DNA from: Diplosphaera chodatii
Lineage: Eukaryota; Chlorophyta; Trebouxiophyceae; Prasiolales; Stichococcaceae
Reading direction: 5' to 3'
Assembly (NCBI GenBank): GCA_032358165.1
Contig: JAALGY010000041.1
Span: forward strand, 3,224,001-3,288,000
Length of the DNA: 64,000 bases
In this document: one piece after another, positions 50,001-60,840 of the stretch
Layout: each line of letters opens with the position of its first letter
Position numbering within the stretch: the stretch's first letter is position 1
Made by a program: the position numbers and the translations under genes
The notes under the pieces: generated by a model
Database searches by the model: none
Told to the model about the DNA's origin: nothing
Seen by the model: the letters and a program-made list of their open reading frames with translations, nothing else

Positions 50001-53000
50001 TCAGCAGGCCTCCTGTAGCTGCAGGGATCGGCAACTCCAGTTTGCGCTCGCTGATTCGGTACTGTGCTCCCATGCAGCGGTCTGACCCCTGGCCAGGTCT
50101 GCAACCATCCAAACGCTGTTCCTTGGGATGCCAATTCCATCGACCTGCCGGCGGTCTTCGCCACCAAGAGTGCCTCGGACCTCTCCAACAAGCCAAGTCT
50201 GCCCTACCAGGGCGACTGGACAAACCTGTTTGCCGCCTACACCAACTGCATCCTGCAGCCCGCAGGTGAGATTATCCAGCGGCCAGCATGAACAGCAAGC
50301 ATGCCATCGGTCTGGTTAGAAGTGGTGGACGCGCACGGCGTCCTGTCACGGCCACTACATGGGTGACAGCCATGGCAGTGCTCAGTGCTGAAAATTCAGG
50401 CAGGGGTCCAGCAGCATAGCTCCATGATATGCGCCTGGGCCTTGGCGGCACATGCCTGCTGACTATGTGCCCGGCCGTCATGCTGCAGCGGCCCAGGGCG
50501 CCTTTTGCACCCCCAACATCACCAGCCTGGACAACACGCTGCTGCAGCCTTTGACGCAGCTGAGCAATGCTGCCGGAGAGCAGCCGGGCCCCGGGCCAGT
50601 TGGCCGTTTGATCAAGGGGCTTAAGTATCAGACTGTTAGCTCTGAAGCGTTCTGCACCTTCACATACCCAGGTATGCTACCGCGTGCCTCGTTGGCCCTG
50701 CAGTCTTCCGCCGGGCGGGCAGATCGCCCACAAGTCAATCTGTTGCGCTGCGTCTTCTCGTTAGCATGATGGGGTGTGGTATTTCGTGCTCAAGTGCCTG
50801 GCCATGCACTTGGCGCTGAGTGCTCCGAACCTGCGTCTGCAGTCCAGTGCGTGGAGGTGGCATACCCCGGCGGCAACTTCGTGGAGCCACCCTTCAGCGA
50901 CGGCGCCGCCCAGGGCGTCACCACCAGCGGCTTCGACCGCGCCGCAACGCACCAACAGTGAGTTGCACACGTTCAGGAGCTGCCCTGCACTAATCCCGCA
51001 TGTTGGAATTGTTGCCGGCGGGCCTGGGGTGCTGCACAGCTCAGCCCGCCGGCGCGCTTGCCAGTCCGTTTGAGCCAACAAGGAGGAAACAACTTCAGCA
51101 GTTGGCTGCCCTGATGCAACTCGACTTCTCTGGTCCTGGTGCAGGCTGCTGAGCATCTCAAGTGATTCCTTCAACAACACCCTCGGCATGGCAGGCAAGA
51201 CGGCCATCACTAAGCATGCGAACTCTTTTCCGGGCAGGAGCTTTGCGGTGAGACAGCACGGCTGCGCTGCGTTGCCGTCTGCGCACGCATGTACAAGGCA
51301 TCGAGCCGACGTGCATCACTCTGATGTCTGCACACGTCGGCTCCTCTGCCACCAATTGACAGCTGGCACGCTCGCTGCTGCAGGCCGACTACATGGATGT
51401 TATGCAAGCTGTGCAGACACTGATCAGTCAGGGCACAGCGACTGTTAAAGCGGTGCGCCCTCTCGCCGATGGAGAGGATGTGGATTGCAATGTCAGAACG
51501 CATCGCATGATGACGATGTCAGCACGTCCGCATGGCACGTCTTGTGCATCGAAGCCTTGCAATGTGCCACCGGGCTGTGGCATACGGGCACAGACCACAG
51601 TCGAGCAATGTGCCGGCAGGCTACATGCTCTGGCACAGCGATCAAGTGAATGCAGCCTCTGGAAGGCTGGCTTGACTGGTCGACCTCAGCTGCGTCAGCG
51701 TCTGACGCAGCGGCCCTCCTGGCCCAGGCTCTGGACTCGCTGGGCAGAAACCCGGCTTCTGTGGCTGCCACGGCGGTAGACTGCTTCCCCGCCGGTGCGT
51801 CAGTTACCAGGATATCCGCAGGCGGCAGCAGGACACGCGTGCTACTGCCATCCCTCTCTGTCGGCGACCTGGTCGAGGTATCTGCCGTGCTAGCTGTATG
51901 GTTGACACATCCTGGAATGTGCTGACTGTTTGGACTACGTGACCAATGGACCACTGGTGCTGGTTTGGGTAGTGCTGTGCAGCTGCTCCGTATCCTGTAC
52001 AGCAGTGCTCTTCGGACTGTTTTGTACCCCTCGACTCCAGACTCGCCACCCGACTTGACTGCAAAGTGCACTGGCACCCCTTGCACGTGCACGCACTATC
52101 CTGTTGAGCTGCCCCGTCCTCTTGCAGGTGGTCAAGGAGGACGGCAGCCTGGGCGCCTCGCCAGTGTACCTGTTCCCGCACTTTGAGCCGCCGGCAGCCA
52201 CGAGTACGTCGTCATTTCGACTGCTGACGGTTACGAGGTGGGTCACATGTGGTGCCCTGTGCTCTATGTCATAGTCACGGGCAATGAGCCGAGGTGGTAT
52301 ATAGACCCCATCCTCTGATGCCACCCTCCGACCGTCTTGTGCATGTCCCTCCCATGGGGGCACAGCATCTGGGCGGCTGGTTTCCTGGCACGGGGCTTCA
52401 CACCCGTGGGCATCCGCCCGGCCAAGGGAGATGACGGCGCCGTTGCTCGTGCAGATGAGGGTGTCGAGGGATCACTACCTGCACATCGCCGATGCGGGCG
52501 ACCAGCCGTTCTCAGCACGGCGGCCGCTGCCGGCAGCCCAGGCTCGGCCCGGCCACTTCGTGTGGGTCGCCAGCGGGGCAGATGGCGGCAGTGCTGCGGC
52601 GGTGCGGTCGTCGGCGGTCGTCAGCGTGCGGCGGGTGCGGGACCAGGGCCGCATCAACCCCTTCACGCTGCAGGGTGGGCTGAACTCCATCTTCCCCGCA
52701 CACATGCAAGGTCATGACCAGCAGGAGGGGCTCGCATGGCGTGCATGTTGTCACGGTGGCCAGGGTTCCAAGCGACATGCCGCAGTCTGCAGGAGCGCAA
52801 CGTACAGCTCCAAGGCAGGACAGCAGGCATATCTGGAACGGTGCTTGCTGCATCGCAGGCAACATCGTGGTGGATGGCGTGGTCGCGTCTACCTACAACA
52901 CCATGCTGGGCAGCGAGGCGGCCATGCACGCCTTCACGGCCGCCGGCAGGGTGCGCCGTTGACTCCACGTGTGGCTGTGCAAGCAAGTGGTACGCTCAAA

Positions 53001-53416
53001 GATTAGCGCGACAGAGAGCGGACATTCTCGTGTGGGATAGCCTGGTCACATATAGGGTAACATCAGGGTATGCTGCCTGTGCAGGCGATGTGGCGGCGGG
53101 CGCCGTGGCTGCTGCGGAGCGTGCACCGCCTGCGCCTGGCACAGCCGCTGTCGCTCGCCATCGGCACCCTCGTGCGGAAGGTGCAGCCCCAACCAGCTGG
53201 CATGCTGAGTTCCTCCCCCGGATCTGCATTCCTGGAGCTGCCATGGTAGGTGCAGCGCCCCCTCTGTCACCTGGTGTCCTTGACGTTGCAAGCAACACTG
53301 TCTTTATTGCGTCTTCTCACGTGGGACGGCGCCCTCTGCAGGATGCCTTTGGTGTCTCCTTCCTGCACCCAACAGACGCAGCGGCTACGACGGTGCTGCT
53401 GGGCAGCAATCGGTAG
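47092..53416 (+). CDS. EF-hand, transmembrane, Hint-domain (hedgehog/intein-like) protein, tandem copy 1, frameshifted in Hint as read
   Basis: A large gene of about 18-20 exons. Start exon 47092-47120 (MDDGVVGGV, 29 bases, phase 2) joins 47783 (HKGPPPRSTSLKVDV). The cytosolic part has an EF-hand loop DVNSDGVISKDE, then VDFIEDTVHREAQ. One membrane span follows (LLLLFTIVLLGAIAGLTVGI, about 48313-48375). The ectodomain has Cys-containing blocks EDNCEQLAAGDMSVSGTGAI, VTCPANADQCTY, RRLLQ, GAFCTPNI and CVEVAYPGGNFVEPPFSDGA. Hint starts at Cys codon 51782 (CFPAGASVTRISAGGSRTRV). It continues SPVYLFPHFE, SRDHYLHIADAGD, FVWVASG and NIVVDGVVASTYN. A WRRAPWLLRSVHRLRLAQPL tail and a final exon GVSFLHPTDAA follow, with the stop at 53416. 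At about 52187-52204 one base is missing relative to copy 2, which puts a stop just downstream. The exon ending at 48751 uses a GC donor. Self-cleavage after the residue before Cys is inferred from the family. Confidence 0.8.
51782..53200 (+). other. Hint domain of copy 1, with frameshift
   Basis: The order of motifs follows Hedgehog/Hog Hint domains. There is an initiating Cys, then VGDLV, then DHYLH with the block-B His, then FVWV, and a terminal IVVDGVVASTYN strand pair. The CACTTTGAGCCGCCGG segment is one base shorter than its copy 2 equivalent. Reading frame 3 after it restores SHEYVVISTADGYE, homologous to THEYVAVSTSSGHE of copy 2. Confidence 0.75.
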
Positions 53417-53866
53417 CAGTAGTATGATGGCAGCCGCATCTGCAGGCCCCGAATCAATTTTGCCACCTGTTGATATGGGATTGTATACACTTATCCAGCA
53501 CTTCAGCAGCCTTTGCACTCTATCTGCTGACCAGTGTTGTACAAGGATTGGCCGCTGTAAGTGCGCAGCAGTATTGAACAACTGTTGTTTGTGTGGTGCT
53601 GCACGACTGAAGCGGGTCGGCACCGTCTTTATGAGCGCGTACCCCAAAGCACTACCCCATGCGCCCTTGGGCACTTGTACACATTCCAGTTCCTCTTGTA
53701 TCATGCTTGTATACTTCAAGTCTTAACCCCAACTGCTCCAGGGCAGGCTTGCTGCTGGCTGGGCCTCACGAGAGCGTCCCGCTCAGCACGGCCTGCGGCG
53801 CTGCCTAGCTCATTACAGCTGCCCGTAGTGGAGACCTGCAGGTGCATCTTACAGCTGGCAGGCGGC
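53417..53866. promoter_or_regulatory. Short spacer between the tandem Hint genes
   Basis: About 450 bases hold the 3' end of copy 1 and the whole promoter of copy 2. It includes the 17-base repeat at 53732-53748. Confidence 0.5.
53732..53748 (+). repeat. Direct repeat marking the 5' flank of the Hint-gene duplication, copy 2
   Basis: Identical to 46955-46971; see that entry. Confidence 0.75.
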
Positions 53867-56800
53867 ATGGACGCCGTCGCTTCGGGTGCCACCAGGTAGG
53901 ATTGTGTACCTAGTCCCATCCAGTGGTCGGCGACCGCATGCACACATCCTCATGCACTCGTCCACGCGCCACCGCGTGCGAGCCTGCTGCTGACTCCCAA
54001 CGGATCGCAGTGGGGCACGTTGCCATGGCATCAGCGGAGGCCGGCACAGGCTTTGCGCCCAGCGGGTGTTTGCTGGCTGACGACGCGTGCGATGCCTAGT
54101 GGTCTACCGGTCTCAGTTGCAGTCGGGTGCCGCCGTTCGGGGCATTTCATAACCTGCTGATGGCCTTCAGTCCGTTTTTTCGCAGCAAGTCAGCTGATCG
54201 TTCGTGCATCGTGCCCCAACCTCAGGGTGCCCTTTCACGGCAAATTCTGCCGCGGCTCGAACCGGATGCGACAACACCACTGCATGACTTCCCCGATAAC
54301 GTTCAGTAGCTCTCAGGCTGGCAAGATGGCACGTCATATGCAACGTTCACGAAGATTCGTTTGTGCCAACTGGCCAAGTAGTCACTGGCGAAGTGTCAGA
54401 CGACAGGCTGTATGCGCGCACGCCGAGCGCACAACGGACCTGAAGCGCTGTTGATGGGGATGCCTGATCACATCCGCGTCAAAGTCGGCCGGCACAGCGG
54501 CCATGGCGTTGGGATTGAGCCGGACGGGCGGTTTCTCATCATACATAGTCATTCGTGCTGTCATCTCCCGTGCAGGCCCGTCAGCAGCGGGACGCCGCCG
54601 CGCAGCGCCAGCATCAAGGTGGACGTGGCAGCGCCCGAGAAGAATGTGGTGCGGGCTCTGCCGGCCGCAAAGCGGCGCCGGATGGTGCAGGAGGCCCTCC
54701 AGCGCATCGATGCCAATGGCGACGGGGTCATCAGCAAGGACGAGCTGGCGAGAGCCATCAGCTGAATGTTGTCAGGAAGTACATGAACTCGATGCCTGAT
54801 CTTGTCGGATCACGAGTGGGTAGCTGGCGCACAGCCAGCTCTGCTGATGACTGCATGTGTCATGCACGACTGCAGGTGGACTTCATTGAGGACACCGTCC
54901 ACCGGGAGGCGCAGGTGAACGCCTTCTACAACACAGTTCCTCCTGAATCAGGGAATCGAATCGCTGCCATACGCCTGGTCCAAGTTGGACAGCTGCACGT
55001 TGTAGCCTGCATGATCACTGGGCACAACGTCAAAGAAGTGCGCTCTAAAGCGCTTCATCTGCGGCTGCTGTGTGTCAAAAGCGTGCATGTACCCTGCAGA
55101 TGAAGTACCTGAAGTGGGCGGCCGGGCTGATGCTGCTGTTCACCATCATTCTGCTGGGCGCCATCGCCGGGCTGACCATCGGCATCGTGCTGGCCGTGAA
55201 AGACACGAAGTCCGTGGTGAGCAGACTTGATCCGCACACGATCTGCATTGCCAGTACATTTCAGCCGTGAGGTGCCATGGCAGCACACGAGCGCCGCCTG
55301 GCGGGTTGCTGGGTCTGGCGTGCGTGTGATGAAGTCCTTTGCATGTACGGCTTCTGCGGTCTGGCGACCAAGCTGAGCATGACGAGGGGGTGCTGCAGAA
55401 CGGCGCACTGGCGGACAAGGCAGCAGGGAGGACGCTGCGCACTGCGTCCGGCGCCTACATGAAGGTCCAGATCAGTGGCGTGAACGGCACGCAGCAGTCG
55501 CAGGCGAGGAGGCGGCTGGCGCAGGCCGCTGATGTCCAGGGGCCACTCATCTCCAGGGCCGACGTGGCCCAGGCATGCACATACCTGGCCGAAGGTGAGC
55601 TCCCATCACCTGCAGCCTAGGGGATGATCCTGGGTGACGCGCCCAGCGCAGGGGTGTGCTCCACTTCGCTCCGGTCAAAGTTGTCAGCTCCAGCCGCTGT
55701 GGCACAGGCAACAGCGCCTTCCCAGTGGCTACTGTCGTGGATGGGTTCGCCTCTGACATCGCCAACATCCGGGTGTGTGCAGCATTTCAACCTACAATGA
55801 TCTTGGCACCCTGTGTGCAGGGCGCCCACACTGCCAATGTGCCTGTGCATGGTTCGTTGCTCTGGTGTCTGTGAGCTGCCACAGTGGTCGATGCTGTTAC
55901 CAGACAGGGACAATTGCGGGCGCAGGTTGTCGCAGAGGACAACTGCGAGCAGCTTGCTGCCGGCGACATGTCGGCTGCTGGCACTGGGGCCATCAATTAT
56001 AAGGGCCAGCGCATCAAGGTGTGCCCGCTGGCTGGGTCTGCCCTGCGGACCACAATCGAAAGCAGGGCTGACGCACAACCCAGCAACATGCGAAGCACGA
56101 GCTGCAGCTGTGCTTCCGACTCACCAAAGCTTCTTGGTGCTGACACTGCCCTCGGTGCCTCCAGGTGACATGCCCGGCCAATGCCGATCAGTGCACATAT
56201 GAGGTGGTGACGCCCCCCTCCCAGACCCCAGCAGCCACGACGAAGTCGGCAGAGGTCGCCGCCGCCGCCGCCGCCAACCACTCCTCGGATCTTCAGGACC
56301 TTGTGATGGGCCGCCGGCTGCTCCAGGTCAGTGCTGTGCTTGGGTCTCAACCATTGCTGCTCCCATTGCCGGGTCGTCTGGCACGGCTCCTCTGCAAGTG
56401 ACAAACATGCTTGCGCAACAAGTGCAGTTCGACCTTCCTGCTGCGGTGCTTGAATTGTACGTGCAGCATCAGCAGCAGATGTCGCATGTGTGATTGGGAT
56501 GTTTCGCGCAGGCCAGCTCGACCGGCGGGTGCAGCGCCGCCAGCAGCAGCGTGCCCATGGGCCACAGCGGGCAGGGGTCGACGCCGTGGACCGACATCCG
56601 GGACTACCTGAAAACTGTGGGCGTCAACACCGAGTGCGACCCTCCCTGCCCAGACTGTCATCGTTGAGATACCCAGCTGCCCCCTGCTGCTGTCGCAGCT
56701 GCCTGTCAGATGCCGTCATGAAGCACGCACTTCGGCATCCACCCGTCTCGCCCCCATATGCTGTTGAGCACTGGTCTGCTTGCCGGGCGACGGTGCACTG

Positions 56801-59800
56801 CCTGGCTGCAAGCGAGCTGTTTCCTACGCCTTCGGTGTGCCCATCGACAAGCAGCAGCCACTGACCTGCCCGCCCGGCATGTCCTGCAGCTCCCTGAGCC
56901 CGTCGGACGTGTGCACCCACCCGCTGGCCGTGCCGTGGGGCGACGCCTTCACGCCCGTCAATGACCTGCTGTCCAGCCCCGCGGCGGCCGGGACCGCCAT
57001 GAAGGCCGACTGGCTCAACCTGGCCGAGGCGTACAGTGACTGCATCCTGACGCCGGCAGGCGCGTGAAACACGCCCATGTCAGGGAGGGCAACAGTGGCA
57101 GCGGGTTGTTGTGCCGCGCAGCTAGAGCCAGCTGCAGCTTGAAGCTGGTGTGCTTGCCGCTGCTCTCCTCAGGCAGCCTGTCGGCGCAGCATCGCCAGCT
57201 CAGGCGCTAAGCAGTGACATGCAAAGCTGCACGTGAGATTGATTATGACGTCTGGTGCGCTTGCTGCAGTGACGAACGGGGCCTTCTGCACTCCCAACAT
57301 CACCGGCAGGGAGAATGCGCTGCTGCAGCCCACGGTGCAGCGCGCGAATGGCGTAGGACCGACTGGACGCTTCAGCAAGAGCGCAGACCAGCCGCCTGGT
57401 GGTACCCCGCAGGATACACTCTGCCAGTTTACATACCCCGGTAAGCTAACAGGCTGGGACAGTGGTGCAGAAACCACAGACCGTGGTGTTCATGTGTTGA
57501 GCCGTCACCTGCCCACTTGCGGATGCCGTGCGATGATCCAGCGATCGTGGCGCTCACATGCTGCGCGCTCGCCTGCCTGCATTCCAGTGCGTCGAGGTTG
57601 CATTTTCGGGCACCTTTGCGGAGCCACCCTTCAGCGATGGTGTTGACCAGGGCGTCAGCACCAGCGCCCCCGACAGAGCAGCTGCCAACGAAGGGTTTGT
57701 GCTGCGCCCTGCTTACTGCCCCTTTGTGATGCTTTGGCGACACTGTACTAGTCGCATGTGCCTGAACAGCCGTATTAGAGCCAACGCTAGTGCTGTCATG
57801 CCACACAACTGCATTGCAGCTGCTCATCTTGCCAGCATTGCTGTATCAACCCACATCTTGGGCCTGCAGGTTGCTCAACTCTGCGAGCGACTACTTCAAG
57901 GTTGATCTTGCTGTCGTTGGCAAGGCTGCCATTGCCTCCAACGCCAAAATCAACCCCAGTAATGATTTCGAGGTGTTCCTGCATCTGACGACCGTGCGTT
58001 TCCCTGCATGGCTGACAGCATGCATGGCGGCAAGTGCACACATCTGAGTGGCTGTGATGTCCGCCCCACTGCAGCGCAGCTGCATACATGTCTTCCTGTG
58101 CCAAGTCCGCCCCGATGGTGGGTGCAGGCCAACTATGTGAGCGTCATGAACAACGTTCGGACCCTCATCAGCAATGGGTACGCGGCCGATGGGACTGTGT
58201 ACACGGTGCGCTTCACAGTGACGTGCAGGCCCACCAGTGAGCTCGCTACAAGGCTGCTCGGTTCAACGAAGGAACAAGAGGTTGCGTGCTGCGTGTATCA
58301 CCGCGCCATCCTACTGCTGCACCCCCAGCATTGCGCCGCTGCGTGACATGCCATCATTCTCCAGAGCTCAGCAGCCACTCAGCAATCCCCCAGACTCCCG
58401 AGCAGCTCTGTATCCAGCTGGCAGCTATGAGACGGTCATGCACCCCACACCAGTACGGCCGCTTGAGGTGTGTCGTGCATCTCTGCAGGCACTGGTCGCG
58501 CTCGCCCCGGCCGCCCCCAAGGCGGTGCAGGAGTCCCCCGCCGGCTGCTTCCCGGCGCGGGCGACGGTCAGCAGGGTGTCCGCTGACGGCAGCAGCGCCC
58601 GCGTGCCGGTAGCGCAGCTGGCTGTGGGCGACATGGTCCAGGTGAGGTTGGTGGCCATTGACGCCTCGTAGCTATCAGCCGCAGGCTGCAGACGGAGCAT
58701 ATGGCGGGGAAAAGGGGTCAGGGCAGTCCTTGCTGCTAGTCATGCGGGGACACCTGACTGCCAGCTGCTTGCAGCGCCAAGCCACCTGAACCTGCAAACG
58801 CTGCTCAACGTGTTGTAGCCTTGCAGCCAGAGCTGCGCCCCTTCGGCAGGAGCGTCACGTGATACACAAGAGAGACCACAAGAATGCTCCTGCTGGTCCC
58901 CGCAGGTGGTCAAGGGTGACGGCAGCCTGGGCGCCTCGCCGGTGTACCTGTTCCCGCACTTCGAGGGGGCGGGCACCCACGAGTATGTGGCCGTCTCAAC
59001 CTCGTCTGGCCATGAGGTATTCTGCGTGCTCCGTCCTCGGTGCTGCACTGCGGCTTTGTGATGCAGCCATGCGCCAAGAACAGCGTCAGACCTGGTTGTA
59101 AGCCGTGTGCTGCTACCTTGCGCGGGGGTCACGGGGCAACCTCAGCATGGCACACATGTACCATTGCTGAGGCTTCCTTCGTAGCTGCAACAACACTAGC
59201 AGACGGCAATGCTTCTGACTGCCATCAACTACTGTTCTTTGCACTCCGCAGCTGCGGCTCTCGAGGGACCACTATCTGCACATCGCGGATGAGGGCAAAT
59301 GCCAGCCATTTGCAGCGCGGCGGGCGGTGCCGGCAGCCCAGGCGCGGCCTGGCCAGTTCGTGTGGGTTGCCAGCGGCCTGCATGGCCGCAGTGCTGCGGC
59401 GATGCAGCCCTCAGAGATCGTCAGCGTGCGAAGCGTGCAGGATGAGGGCCTCATCAACCCCTTCACGCTGCAGGGTGGGTTGCATTCTGCCTTCCTTCCT
59501 GCCGTGTCCAACTGCTGTTGCCACCAAGAGAGCGATCACAACCTCCAATCGCCCTCTGTGACACTGGCAACGCTGCAGTCCTTTCCGCCTCAACAGCCAC
59601 ACCGTTGCTGGAAACTCTTAAGCAGTTGTATAACCCTCAGCACGCGGCTGCAGGCAACATCGTGGTGGATGGCGTGGCAGCGTCTACCTACAACACCATG
59701 CTGGGCAGCGAGGCCGCCATGCACGCCTTCACAGCCGCCGGCAGGGTGCGCCGCTGATGCGCTGACCAAAATCAAGCGACATACAACAGGGCACTTGACT

Positions 59801-60209
59801 GCCCTACACAGCTGGCCAGGGGTCATCACGTTCAGCAATGCTTGCTTCAAAGGTGCTGAATCAAAGCTGCATGCGCAGGCGCTCTGGCGGCGGGCGCCGT
59901 GGCTGCTGCGGGGCGTGCACCGGCTGCGCCTGGCCCAGCCGCTGTCGCTCGCCGTCGGCAGCTTCATGCAGAAGGTCGGCCGCCCAGGGTGTCATCTGTA
60001 TCCAAGGGCAGCTATGCAGCTGCATGCTCCTCCGCTGCCCACCGTCAGCCCTGCAGCGTTCACGCGCAGGCTTCCAGGCCGGGAGTAGCCAGGTGCCTCA
60101 GTACAGGGGTCCATCCCACCCCTGTAGAGAGCGCAGTGTGATTTGTGCGCAGGGCACCATCGGGTATCCCTTTCTGCGCCCGGCGCCTGCAGCACTGGCG
60201 ACATTGTGA
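53867..60209 (+). CDS. EF-hand, transmembrane, Hint-domain (hedgehog/intein-like) protein, tandem copy 2
   Basis: A paralogue of copy 1 with the same exon order. Start exon 53867-53895 (MDAVASGAT, also 29 bases, phase 2) joins 54576 (PVSSGTPPRSASIKVDV). EF-hand loop DANGDGVISKDE is followed by VDFIEDTVHREAQ. The membrane span is MLLFTIILLGAIAGLTIGIV (about 55130-55190). Ectodomain blocks are GVNGTQQSQARRRLAQAADV, EDNCEQLAAGDMSAAGTGAI, VTCPANADQCTYEV, GGCSAASSSVPMGHSGQGST, PIDKQQPLTCPPGMSC, NGAFCTPNITG and CVEVAFSGTFAEPPFSDGVD. Hint starts at Cys codon 58546 (GCFPARATVSRVSADGSSAR). It continues VVKGDGSLGASPVYLFPHFE, THEYVAVSTSSGHE, LRLSRDHYLHIADEG, GQFVWVASG and NIVVDGVAASTYNTMLGSEA, all in frame. 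The tail is WRRAPWLLRGVHRLRLAQPL, and the last exon (IGYPFLRPAPAALATL) ends at 60209. Two donors read GC (54748 and 57060). It has a type II membrane topology, with calcium sensing inside and a Hint domain outside. Autoprocessing is a family-based inference. Confidence 0.85.
58546..59960 (+). other. Hint domain of copy 2, intact
   Basis: Coded by about five exons and preceded by AG, so cleavage would fall at Gly-Cys as in Hedgehog. The catalytic Cys (CFPA) and the block-B Asp-His (RDHYLH) are present. No C-terminal His-Asn pair is seen, so it is Hog-like rather than intein-like. Confidence 0.75.
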
Positions 60210-60840
60210 CCGCTAAGCCGTTTTGATGCCCCTCAGAAGTCGACTAGCGACACATATGACACGTCTGTGCTTGGACTTCACGAAGTCAACTGCGCTGTTC
60301 CTAGGACGCGACGCGCAGCTGGCAAGTGTGTCAACTTCACCATTGACTGTCATGCTTCGTGACCGGGTGCCTGATTGTACATAGCCTCGCTTTCAGGTCC
60401 ACCTCGTGAGTAGTGACATCTTGATTGTCCGTCGTTGGCACCAGCATCCGTGTCTCGATCATGAATTGACCTCAGACTTGTGTATGCTGCCAACGAGTCA
60501 AGCCCGAAATCCTCCTACTTATAGAGCATCTGGACCAATACAGACATGCTCCATGACAACAGACATCGCTCAGCAGCGCCAATAACACCACTCTACCCCA
60601 TCAAGACCAACATCGCAGGCACTGTGTGACGCCTCAATCCAAGACACAGCAGGCTGCTCGTGCGCTTTTTCTTCAAGCCGGAGCATGGCGCTCGCTGCAT
60701 GCGCAGCATCTGCCACCATGCGCACTGGATGGCAGGTTTTGCGGCAGCAGTGACGATCATTGTCTGCTGACGCCGCTGCATACATGGACCACAGGGCCAC
60801 ATATCATGGTGCCCTGCCAAGCGCCCAGTGTTTGCCTGGC
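60210..60840. other. Convergent 3' intergenic region
   Basis: Between Hint copy 2 (+) and the ADP-ribosylglycohydrolase (-). A/T-richer DNA with no recognised gene or repeat. Confidence 0.45.
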
